64,000 nt of DNA from the NCBI GenBank assembly GCA_963823515.1, contig CAWGMB010000002.1, positions 1 to 64,000 on the forward strand. The letters are read 5' to 3'. Source of the DNA: Miltoncostaea sp963823515 (lineage in GTDB: Bacteria > Actinomycetota > Thermoleophilia > Miltoncostaeales > Miltoncostaeaceae). The position numbers were made by a program, and so were the translations under genes. The stretch's first letter is position 1; each line of letters opens with the position of its first letter. This document shows, piece after piece, positions 35,312 to 42,483 of the stretch. A model generated the notes under the pieces. It was given only the letters and a program-made list of their open reading frames with translations, was not told where the DNA came from and did not search any database.

Positions 35312-35352
35312 GTTTCGCGCGGAGGCCGCACACCGATTCCCGAATCAGAGAG
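35312..35352. repeat. Partial palindromic element E, after the birA stop
   Basis: On the minus strand, after the birA TAG, the sequence TGATTCGGGAATCGGTGTGC resembles the corresponding post-stop arm of element A (TGATTCAGAAGTCGGTGTGC). GATTC-GG-GAATC is a small hairpin. No second half is evident, so it is a fragment or a diverged terminator. Confidence 0.45.
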
Positions 35353-36318
35353 CTAGGACGAGACCCGCACCACCTCGCCCGCGCCGAGCAGACGCTCTCC
35401 GTCGTCGGTGAGCAGGCGCAGGCGCCCGAGGTCGTCGGTGCCGTGGCAGAGCCCCGCGACCTCGCCGTCGGGGAGGCTGACCGTCGCCCGGCGACCCGCC
35501 AGGGCGTCACGCGCCGCGAAGGCCGCGAGGATGCCGGCCGCCCCGTGGTCCACCCACTCGGAGTAGCGGCGGCCGAGGTGGCCGAGCAGACCGACGAGCA
35601 GATCGGCCCGCGCCGGGGGATCGCCCCGGTCCGCGAGGGCTCCGGGACTCCAGCGCGCGTCGTCGAGGCCGGGCGCCGAGCGGACGTTGAGCCCGATGCC
35701 GGCCACGGCCCAGCTGACCCCCTCCTGGTCGGCCGACATCTCGCACAGGATGCCCGCCACCTTGGCGCCCCCGAGCAGGATGTCGTTCGGCCAGACGATG
35801 GTGGCATCGTCGCCGAGGGCATCCGCGACGCCGGCCGCCACGACGATGGGCAGCAGGCCGGCGTCGACCGGCGCGACACCCGGGCGCAGCAGCACCGACA
35901 GCAGCAGCGCGTGACCGCGAGCGGCGAGCCAGGTGCGCCCGCGCCTCCCGCGGCCGGCGCTCTGGCGGTCGGCGCCCACCACGGTGCCCTCGGGCGCCCC
36001 CCCGCGTGCGAGCGCGATCAGCTCGTCGTTGGTGGAGCCGGTCTCGGCGTGCCAGATCACCGGGCCGGCCAGGGGCGCCGCGAGCCGGGGCGTCACGAGC
36101 ATCGGCACCACCGGATCGGCGCCCTCGGCGAGCCGGTAGCCGTCGTGGGCGCTCGCGACCTCGAGTCCGTCGCGGCGCAGCGCCTCGACGTGCCGGTGGA
36201 CGGCCGCCCGCGAGCAGTCGAGACGCTCGGCGAGCGCCTCACCCGACACCCCGGCGGGCCCGGCCGTGACCAGCGCGGCCAGGACCCGCTCGCGGCGCTC
36301 GGCGGCGTCGGGGCTCAC
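35353..36318 (-). CDS. birA: Biotin--[acetyl-CoA carboxylase] ligase with DNA-binding domain
   Basis: Activates biotin to biotinyl-AMP and attaches it to carboxylase carrier domains. GTG 36318-36316 overlaps the previous stop and gives 321 aa. Residues 1-60 are a winged helix (GEALAERLDCSRAAVHRHVEALRRDG), so this is the class II form that can also repress. The ligase core shows GSTNDEL, GRGRRGRTWLAARG, VWPNDILLGGAKVAGILCE and GIGLNVRSAP, and an SH3-like C-terminal domain follows. Last gene of the biotin operon; a palindrome before bioB is a candidate operator. Confidence 0.95.
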   Translation of the reverse strand: MSPDAAERRERVLAALVTAGPAGVSGEALAERLDCSRAAVHRHVEALRRDGLEVASAHDGYRLAEGADPVVPMLVTPRLAAPLAGPVIWHAETGSTNDELIALARGGAPEGTVVGADRQSAGRGRRGRTWLAARGHALLLSVLLRPGVAPVDAGLLPIVVAAGVADALGDDATIVWPNDILLGGAKVAGILCEMSADQEGVSWAVAGIGLNVRSAPGLDDARWSPGALADRGDPPARADLLVGLLGHLGRRYSEWVDHGAAGILAAFAARDALAGRRATVSLPDGEVAGLCHGTDDLGRLRLLTDDGERLLGAGEVVRVSS

Positions 36319-37004
36319 GAGGCGGGCAGGGCGCCCTGGTCGCGGAGGCGCTCCGCCTCGAGCCGCTCGGCGGCCCACTCACGTGCCTTGCCCTCGCGGG
36401 CGTCCGTGGCCTCCTGGGCCGCCTTCACCTCGTCGGCCCAGCCCTCCTGCGCCCACTGGTCGAGCAGGGTGCGCACGTAGGCGGCGTGATGGCTCTCGTC
36501 GGCGATGATCTCGCCGATGCGCTCGGCGATGACCGGGTCGGCGGCCTCGAAGGTGCGCCGGTGCGCCTCGAAGGAGACCAGCGCGCGGCTCTCGACCGCC
36601 TGGAAGAGGGTGAGGACCGGGATGACCCGGTCGAGGCCGACCGTCTCGCCGCGCTTCGGGAGGATCTCCTCGATGTCGTTGAGCGTGTCCACGATCAGGC
36701 GACCACCGATGGTGATGTGATCGGGCTCGGCCGGGGGGTCGAAGGGCGCGACCCCGAGACGCTCCATGATCTCGCCGAAGTAGGCCCCGTGCTTCTCCTC
36801 GTCGGCCGCGTGTCGCGCGAACTTCTTGGCGAGGTCCGGGTCGTCGGTGGTCTCCGACAACACCCGCAACTCCTCCGCGCCCTGCAGCTCGGCGCAGCGG
36901 AAGCTGTTGATCATCTCGATGCGCTTGTCGAACGACATCCCGGAGAGGAAGTCGGCGTACTCCTCCGGGGTCTGCATGACGTGTGCGGCGTCGGTGGGGT
37001 CCAT
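36315..37004 (-). CDS. Ferritin-like diiron protein embedded in the biotin operon
   Basis: 229 aa. A four-helix diiron site is readable: Glu39 (RCAELQGAEEL), Glu69-x-x-His72 (ADEEKHGAYF), Glu138 (QAVESRALVSFEAH) and Glu170-x-x-His173 (DESHHAAYV). The pattern E, ExxH, E, ExxH is that of ferritin-like oxidases/oxygenases and rubrerythrin relatives; there is no rubredoxin domain. The tail (about 185-225) is a charged helix. It lies between bioD and birA, and its stop overlaps the birA GTG, so it is made with the biotin enzymes. The operon has no bioC, bioH, bioI, bioW or bioZ, so a role in making the pimeloyl precursor is conceivable but unproven. Confidence 0.8.
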   Translation of the reverse strand: MDPTDAAHVMQTPEEYADFLSGMSFDKRIEMINSFRCAELQGAEELRVLSETTDDPDLAKKFARHAADEEKHGAYFGEIMERLGVAPFDPPAEPDHITIGGRLIVDTLNDIEEILPKRGETVGLDRVIPVLTLFQAVESRALVSFEAHRRTFEAADPVIAERIGEIIADESHHAAYVRTLLDQWAQEGWADEVKAAQEATDAREGKAREWAAERLEAERLRDQGALPAS

Positions 37005-37025
37005 TTCGGGCTCCTCGGTCGTGGG

Positions 37026-37785
37026 CTAGGAGAGCGCGGTGAGCCGCGCGTCGTTGGCGCGGCGGAAGCGTGCGGGCGAGAAGGTGCCCCCGAGCAGGGG
37101 GTCGAGGCCGGCGGGGCCGGTCGCCGCGAGGTCGCCCGGGCGACCGGCGTCGACGTCGATGCCGGGGTCGAGCGGGATCACCCCGAGCAGCGGCACCGGG
37201 CTGATCCGCGCGAGCACCTGCGGGTTGGTGACGTCGTCGAGGCCGGGCTCGGCCGGGTAGCCGCTGATCACGGTGCCGAGCACCGTGAGGCCCCGGCGGT
37301 GCAGGGCCTCCAGGGTCAGAAGCGTGTGGTTGAGCGTGCCCGAGCCCCGGGCGGATCACGACCACGACGGGGAGGCCGAGCATGCCGGCCAGCGCGGCCA
37401 TGTCGACGCCGTCGGAGAAGGGCACCAGCGCCCCGCCGGCGGCCTCCACCAGCACCAGGTCGTAGCGTTCGGCGAGCGCGGCGTGGGCCCGGACGACGAC
37501 CGCCGGATCCAGGCGCACGCCCTCCCGCTGGGCGGCCACCGAGGGCGCGAGCGGCGCCCGCAGGCGGTAGGGGCAGAGGTTCTCACGGGGCTCGTCGAGG
37601 CCGATCAGGGATGCGACGAAGCCCGCGTCGCCGGCGATCGTGCCGTCGTCGCCGGTCTGGGCGGGCTTGAGCGGCGCCACGGTGCGGCCCTCGGCGCGCG
37701 CCGCCAGGGCGATCGCGGCCGTGACGACGGTCTTCCCGACGCCGGTGTCGGTGCCCATCACGAAGATCCCGGGCTCCTCGATCAT
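37026..37785 (-). CDS. bioD: Dethiobiotin synthetase, single-base frameshift at about 37345
   Basis: Closes the ureido ring of dethiobiotin using CO2 and ATP. The 5' part (ATG 37785, overlapping the bioF stop) has the P-loop GTDTGVGKTVVTAAIA, LKPAQTGDDGTIAGDAGFV and VLVEAAGGALVPFSDG, and reads LPVVVVIRPGLG before running off frame. The 3' part in the next frame gives MLGTVISGYPAEPG and PLLGVIPLDPG, the normal C-terminus. The joining text is CTCGGGCACGCTC; deleting one G restores LGTLNHTLLTLEALHR. The span of 760 bases is one more than a multiple of three. In a G-run within an otherwise intact operon, a sequencing error is the likelier cause. Confidence 0.9.
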
Positions 37786-39011
37786 CAGCGAGCCGCCCCG
37801 GCGGCGGCGACGACCGAGCGTGCGTCGGCGAGAGCGCCGAGCGCCCAGTCGATGTGGCGGTCCTCGTGGGTCGCCATCACGGTGAGGCGCATGCGCGCGG
37901 TGCCGAGGGGGACCGAGGGAGGGCGGATGGCCGGCGCCCAGACCCGGGCGCCCCGCAGCGACGCGCCCACCGCGAGGGCGTCGGACGCCTCGCCGATCAG
38001 GACGCCCACGACGGCCGAGTCGGTGGGCAGCACCGCGTAGCCGAGGGCGCGGGCCCCCTCGACGAGCCGGGCCACGAGCGCGTGCAGGCGCGCGCGCCGC
38101 TCGGGCTGGTCGCGGACGATGTCGAGCGCGGCCATGGCCGCGCCGGCCGCGGCGGGCGCGAGGGCGGTGGTGAAGACGAAGCCGCGATCGCGCGTGCGCA
38201 GGTAGTCGCAGAGGTCGCGATCGCCCGCCACGTAGCCGCCCTGGGCGCCGAGGGCCTTGGAGAGCGTCCCCATCACCACCGGCACGCGCCCTTCGAGGCC
38301 GAAGTGCTCGAGGGCCCCCGCACCGGTGGGTCCCAGCACGCCGGTGGCGTGGGCCTCGTCGACCATCACCATGCAGCCGTGGCGCTCGGCGAGTTCGACG
38401 ATGGCGGGCAGCGGGGCGAGATCGCCGTCCATGGAGAAGACCGTGTCGGTGACGATCAGGCGCCGGGGGGTGGATGCGCCGATCGGCGCATAGGCACTGC
38501 GCCGATCGGCGCGCTCGCGCAGAGCCGCCTCCAGCGCGTCGGCGTCGGCGTGCGCATAGCGCACGACCTCGGCCCCCGACAGGCGGCACCCGTCGATCAG
38601 GCTGGCGTGGTTCAGCTCGTCGGAGAAGACGACGTCACCGCGCCCGACCAGTGCCGGAATCGTGCCGACGTTGGCCTGGAAGCCGGTCGGGAAGACCATG
38701 GCGTCCTCGCAGTGCTTCAGGGCGGCGATCCTCTCCTCCAGGCGCCGGTGCAGGTCGAGGCTGCCGGTGACCAGGCGCGACGCGCCGGCGCCGGCACCGT
38801 AGGCGTCGAGGGCGGCGTGGGCCGCGGCCACCACGGCCGGGTCGTTGGCGAGGCCGAGGTAGTTGTTGGAGGCCAGCAGCAGGTGCCGCACCCCATCGAC
38901 CTCCACCTCTGGGTCGGGCGCGCCCTGGCAGTAGGTCAGCACCCGCAGCAGGTCGCGCTCGCGCAGGCCGTCGAGGGCCCCGGGCAGCCAGTCGAGCCCG
39001 GTGGCGCTCAC
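37785..39011 (-). CDS. bioF: 8-amino-7-oxononanoate synthase
   Basis: PLP enzyme that condenses pimeloyl-ACP/CoA with alanine. 408 aa with LLASNNYLGLANDP, the substrate segment GAGASRLVTGSLDLHRRLE, FPTGFQANVGTIPAL, the PLP pocket VDEAHATGVLGP and the Schiff-base lysine in MGTLSKALGAQGG. Within it, two copies of the palindrome GCGCCGATCGGCGC (around 38475-38512) encode RSAYAPIGAS, a stretch that looks inserted relative to the family. Overlaps bioA upstream and bioD downstream by 4 bases. Confidence 0.95.
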   Translation of the reverse strand: MSATGLDWLPGALDGLRERDLLRVLTYCQGAPDPEVEVDGVRHLLLASNNYLGLANDPAVVAAAHAALDAYGAGAGASRLVTGSLDLHRRLEERIAALKHCEDAMVFPTGFQANVGTIPALVGRGDVVFSDELNHASLIDGCRLSGAEVVRYAHADADALEAALRERADRRSAYAPIGASTPRRLIVTDTVFSMDGDLAPLPAIVELAERHGCMVMVDEAHATGVLGPTGAGALEHFGLEGRVPVVMGTLSKALGAQGGYVAGDRDLCDYLRTRDRGFVFTTALAPAAAGAAMAALDIVRDQPERRARLHALVARLVEGARALGYAVLPTDSAVVGVLIGEASDALAVGASLRGARVWAPAIRPPSVPLGTARMRLTVMATHEDRHIDWALGALADARSVVAAAGAAR

Positions 39012-40315
39012 GCCGGAACCCCGCAGGAGGCGCGCGCCGCCGCGACCACCGCGTCGGCGATCCGCGCGAGGTCGTCGTCGCCGGTGACGTAGGGCGGCAT
39101 CGTGTAGACGAGGTCGCGGAAGGGGCGCAGCCAGACCCCGGCCTCGATCGCCGCCCGGCTCGCCCGCTCCATGTCCACCTCGCGGTCGAGCTGCACCACC
39201 CCGATCGCGCCGAGCACCCGCACGTCGGCCACGCCGGGGATCTCCCGGGCGCGCGCGAGCCCGGCTCGCAGCCCGGACTCGATGCGCGCCACCTCCCCGG
39301 CGGGGTCGCCGTCGAGCAGGAGGTCGATCGACGCGTTGGCCACGGCGGCGGCGAGCGGATTACCCATGAACGTCGGCCCGTGGGCCAGCACCGGGACCTC
39401 CCCGGTGGAGATCCCCTCGGCGACTTCGCCGGTGCACAGCGTCGCCGCCATCGTCATGTAGCCGCCGGTCATGGCCTTCCCCACGCACATCACGTCGGGG
39501 CTCACCCCGGCGTGGTCGGAGGCGAACATCGCGCCCGTGCGCCCGAAGCCGGTGGCGATCTCGTCGAAGACCAGCAGCACGTCGGCGGAGTCGGCGATCT
39601 CGCGCAGGGCGGCCAGGAGCGCGGGGCTGTGGAAGCGCATACCCCCCGCCCCCTGGACGACCGGCTCGACGATGATCGCCGCGAGCTCGTCGCGGTGGCG
39701 CTCCACCGCGTCGGCGACATGGGAGACGTAGGCCGCGTCGATCGGGGCGTCGAACCCGTCCGGCGGAGCGTCCACGAAGACCTGGCGCGGCAGGATGCCC
39801 GTCCAGAGCTGGTGCATGCCGCCCGCGGGGTCGCAGAGCGACATCGGGCTGAGGGTGTCGCCGTAGTAGCCGCCCCGCCAGGTGAGCAGGCGCGTCCGCC
39901 CGGGCCGTCCCCGCGAGCGCTGGTATTGCAGGCACATCTTCACGGCGACCTCCACCGACACCGACCCGGAGTCGGCGAGGAAGACGTGACGCAGGGGGCC
40001 CGGTGTGATCTCGACCAGCCGGCGCGCCAGCCCCACCGCGGGCTCGTGGGTGAGGCCGCCGAACATCACGTGGCTCATCCGGCCGATCTGCCCCACCGCG
40101 GCGGCGTCGAGGGCGGGGTGGCGATAGCCGTGGATCGCCGACCACCACGACGACATGCCGTCGATCAGCTCGGTGTGGCCGAAGGCGGGCTCGCCCAGCC
40201 TCAGGCGCACGCCCGACGCCGAGTCCACCAGGAGCGGCACCTGACGGCCGGGCATCGCCGCGTAGGGGTGCCAGACGTGGCGGCGGTCGAGCGCGAGGAT
40301 CTCGCGCTCGTTCAC
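39008..40315 (-). CDS. bioA: Adenosylmethionine--8-amino-7-oxononanoate aminotransferase
   Basis: PLP transaminase making 7,8-diaminopelargonate with S-adenosylmethionine as amino donor. GTG 40315-40313 overlaps the bioB stop (435 aa). Features: HVWHPYAAM, DGMSSWWSAIHGYRHP (the BioA-specific SSWW block), WRGGYYGDTLSPMSLCDP, VFDEIATGFGRTGAMFA and CVGKAMTGGYMTMAATL with the PLP lysine, then GPTFMGNPLAAAVA. The longer open frame upstream is bioB shadow. Confidence 0.96.
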   Translation of the reverse strand: MNEREILALDRRHVWHPYAAMPGRQVPLLVDSASGVRLRLGEPAFGHTELIDGMSSWWSAIHGYRHPALDAAAVGQIGRMSHVMFGGLTHEPAVGLARRLVEITPGPLRHVFLADSGSVSVEVAVKMCLQYQRSRGRPGRTRLLTWRGGYYGDTLSPMSLCDPAGGMHQLWTGILPRQVFVDAPPDGFDAPIDAAYVSHVADAVERHRDELAAIIVEPVVQGAGGMRFHSPALLAALREIADSADVLLVFDEIATGFGRTGAMFASDHAGVSPDVMCVGKAMTGGYMTMAATLCTGEVAEGISTGEVPVLAHGPTFMGNPLAAAVANASIDLLLDGDPAGEVARIESGLRAGLARAREIPGVADVRVLGAIGVVQLDREVDMERASRAAIEAGVWLRPFRDLVYTMPPYVTGDDDLARIADAVVAAARASCGVPA

Positions 40316-41322
40316 CGGGCTTCGGTCTCGGCGGCGGTCCGCGTGGAGGGCACGATCGGCAGCCCGAGGTCGCCGGCGAGCTTCACGTCCTCCGCCGCCG
40401 GGCGCCCCGCGGTGGTGAGGTAGTTGCCGACGATCATCCCGTTGATGCCGCCCACCAGGCCGAGGGCCTGGGCATCGCGCAGCACCAGCTCGCGGCCGCC
40501 GGCGTACCGGATGATCTTGTCCGGGAAGACGAGCCGGAAGATCGCGATCGCCCGCAGCGCCTCTTTGGCCTCGATCGGCCGGCGGCCGGCCAGGGGCGTG
40601 CCCGGGCGCGGGTTGAGGAAGTTGAGGGGGATCTCGTCGGGGTCGAGCTCGCGCAGCTCGTACGCCAGCTCGAGGCGCTGCTCCCAGGTCTCGCCGAGGC
40701 CGAGGATGCCGCCGCTGCAGAGCTCCATGCCGAGCTCCTTGACCAGCAGACAGGTCTCGACCCGCTCCTCCCAGGTGTGGGTGCTCACGATGGTCGGGAA
40801 GAAGCTGCGGCTGGTCTCGAGGTTGTGGTTGTAGTGGTGCACGCCGGCGTCGCGCAGGGCCTCGGCCTGCGGGCGGCTGAGCAGCCCGAGGGAGCAGTCG
40901 ACGTCGAGGGTCGTCTCGGCGTGGATCGACTCGATCGCCCTCAGCACCTGGTTCATCAGGCGCTGATCCGGCCCGCGGACGGCCACGACGATGCAGAACG
41001 CGCTGGCCCCCGAGGCCTCCGTGGCGCGCGCCGCGGCCATCACCTGGTCGAGCGGCAGGAAGGCGTGCCGCTGTGCCGGGGCGTCGTAGAAGATCGACTG
41101 CGAGCAGAAGGCGCAGTCCTCCTGGCACCCGCCGGTCTGGGCGCTGATCAGCGACTCGAGCTCGACCCCCTCCCCCCACCAGCGCCGGCGGACCTCGTGG
41201 GCGAGGCCCAGCAGGCGCGGGAGCTCGGCCTCGGGCAGGTCCAGGAGCGCCCGGGCCTCCTCGATCCCGATGGAGCGCATGTCGTCGAGCACGGAGCGCT
41301 CGAGTGCGTCGAGGATGCTCAC
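40312..41322 (-). CDS. bioB: Biotin synthase (radical SAM)
   Basis: Inserts sulfur into dethiobiotin. 336 aa; the radical-SAM cluster cysteines are Cys66, Cys70 and Cys73 in SAQTGGCQEDCAFCSQS. Further BioB marks: YNHNLETSRSFFPTIVSTHT, CSGGILGLGETWEQRLELA, IPLNFLNPRPGTPLA and the Arg of YAGGRELVLRD that binds the [2Fe-2S] auxiliary cluster. First gene of bioB-A-F-D-(diiron)-birA; a 10-base-arm palindrome lies 26 bases before its start. Confidence 0.97.
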   Translation of the reverse strand: MSILDALERSVLDDMRSIGIEEARALLDLPEAELPRLLGLAHEVRRRWWGEGVELESLISAQTGGCQEDCAFCSQSIFYDAPAQRHAFLPLDQVMAAARATEASGASAFCIVVAVRGPDQRLMNQVLRAIESIHAETTLDVDCSLGLLSRPQAEALRDAGVHHYNHNLETSRSFFPTIVSTHTWEERVETCLLVKELGMELCSGGILGLGETWEQRLELAYELRELDPDEIPLNFLNPRPGTPLAGRRPIEAKEALRAIAIFRLVFPDKIIRYAGGRELVLRDAQALGLVGGINGMIVGNYLTTAGRPAAEDVKLAGDLGLPIVPSTRTAAETEAR

Positions 41323-41347
41323 GGGCGCGGGCTCCTTGGTTCTGCGG

Positions 41348-41379
41348 TCGTCACGCCGCGACGCTATCAGGCGTGACGA
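41348..41379. promoter_or_regulatory. Palindrome between trkA-like gene and bioB, operator or terminator
   Basis: TCGTCACGCC (41348-41357) and GGCGTGACGA (41370-41379) are perfect 10-base arms around a 12-base spacer. It lies downstream of the RCK gene (stop at 41398) and upstream of bioB (start 41322). Arm length and spacing are like a BirA operator, and BirA here has a DNA-binding domain, but a simple terminator for the upstream operon is equally possible. Confidence 0.5.
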
Positions 41380-41397
41380 GCCTGCCGGATGCCGTGG

Positions 41398-42060
41398 CTA
41401 CCGGCCGAGCAGGAGCTTCCGGACCTCGTTCTCGCGCTGGGGCTCGAGGATCGCCATCACCTGGTCGCCGACCTCCAGCACCGTGGCGCCCACGGCGATC
41501 TCGGCGACCCCGCCGCGGAGCACCGATATCAGCTTGGAGCCGGTGGGCAGGCCGAGCTTGTCGACCGGCGTGCCCACGCAGGGGCACTTGGGGTCGATCT
41601 CCACCTCGATGATCTCCAGGCCCTCGTTGCGCAGCTCGAGCAGGTGGACCAGCGCGTGCTCCGGGACCTCGTGCTCGATCAGGGCCATGATCGACGCCGT
41701 GGGGCACACCGTCGGCGAGACGCCCAGCAGGTCGAAGTGGCTCTGGTTGCGCGGGTCGTTCACGCGCGCGATCACCTTGGGCACCTCGTAGCGCTCGCGG
41801 GCGAGCTGGGCGATGACCAGGTTGTCCTCGTCGTCGCCGGTCACGGCCACCACGATGTCGGGCGGGCGCGTGATACCGGCCAGCTCGAGCACGTAGAGCT
41901 CGGTGCCGTCGCCGTGGACGACCCGGTGGCCGAACTCCGACTCGAGGGAGTCCGCGCGAGCGGCCTTGGCCTCGACGACCACGACCTCCTGGTCGCGCTC
42001 CGCCAGCGACCGCGTGACGTTCGCCCCCACCTTGCCGCCGCCGACCACGATCGCGAACAT
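41398..42060 (-). CDS. TrkA-type RCK protein with N and C domains
   Basis: 220 aa: an RCK_N Rossmann domain (about 1-135; MFAIVVGGGKVGANVTRSLA, VVHGDGTELYVLELAGI, DIVVAVTGDDEDNLVIAQLA) followed by an RCK_C domain (about 140-220; IEVEIDPKCPCVGTPVDKLGLPTGS, LEVGDQVMAIL). Such proteins bind NAD(H), ATP/ADP or c-di-AMP and gate K+ transporters. Start and stop overlap the next RCK gene, so the two are coupled. No TrkH/KtrB gene is present; the nearest transporters are the APC permeases upstream. Confidence 0.9.
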   Translation of the reverse strand: MFAIVVGGGKVGANVTRSLAERDQEVVVVEAKAARADSLESEFGHRVVHGDGTELYVLELAGITRPPDIVVAVTGDDEDNLVIAQLARERYEVPKVIARVNDPRNQSHFDLLGVSPTVCPTASIMALIEHEVPEHALVHLLELRNEGLEIIEVEIDPKCPCVGTPVDKLGLPTGSKLISVLRGGVAEIAVGATVLEVGDQVMAILEPQRENEVRKLLLGR

Positions 42061-42476
42061 CAGCCGCCGTCCTCCATCGCACGCTTGGCGAACGCCGCCA
42101 GCCCGTCGATCGCCATCTTCACCGGCGAGACGACCTCGAACCCGCGGTTGGCGTAGGCGTCTGCCCTGGCCGGGTCCTGGATGCGCGCGGCGACGCGGGG
42201 CACCTTGTAGCGCTGCACGGCCACCTGTGCGACCACGAGGTTCGTGTTGTCGCCGTCGGTGGCCGCGATCAGCACGTCGGCGTCCTCGACGCCGGCCTTC
42301 TCGAGCACCTTCTCATCCATGCCGTGCCCCAGCACCAGCGGGTGACGCCACTCGGGCCCCAGCCGGCCGAGGTTCTCCTCCTTGAGCTCGACGACGACGA
42401 CCTCCCAGCCGTCGTCGGCGAGCGTGTGCGCGAGGGCGGCGCCCACCCGGCCGCATCCGATCATGATCACTTTCAT
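42060..42476 (-). CDS. RCK_N (TrkA-N) domain protein, single domain
   Basis: 138 aa with MKVIMIGCGRVGAALAHTLADD, HGMDEKVLEKAGVEDADVLIAATDGDNTNLVVAQVA, RIQDPARADAYANRGFEVVSPV: a complete RCK_N Rossmann fold with GxGxxG and the acidic end of strand 2 (VVVVELK). There is no RCK_C domain. It probably pairs with the two-domain protein encoded directly downstream to form a hetero-octameric gating ring, or regulates the APC transporter encoded 7 bases upstream. Confidence 0.88.
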   Translation of the reverse strand: MKVIMIGCGRVGAALAHTLADDGWEVVVVELKEENLGRLGPEWRHPLVLGHGMDEKVLEKAGVEDADVLIAATDGDNTNLVVAQVAVQRYKVPRVAARIQDPARADAYANRGFEVVSPVKMAIDGLAAFAKRAMEDGG

Positions 42477-42483
42477 GCGGGCA

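Noticed and set aside
41348..41379. Riboswitch or T-box before bioB
   Set aside because: The gap between the RCK gene and bioB is only about 75 bases, too short for a known riboswitch fold; only a simple palindrome is present.
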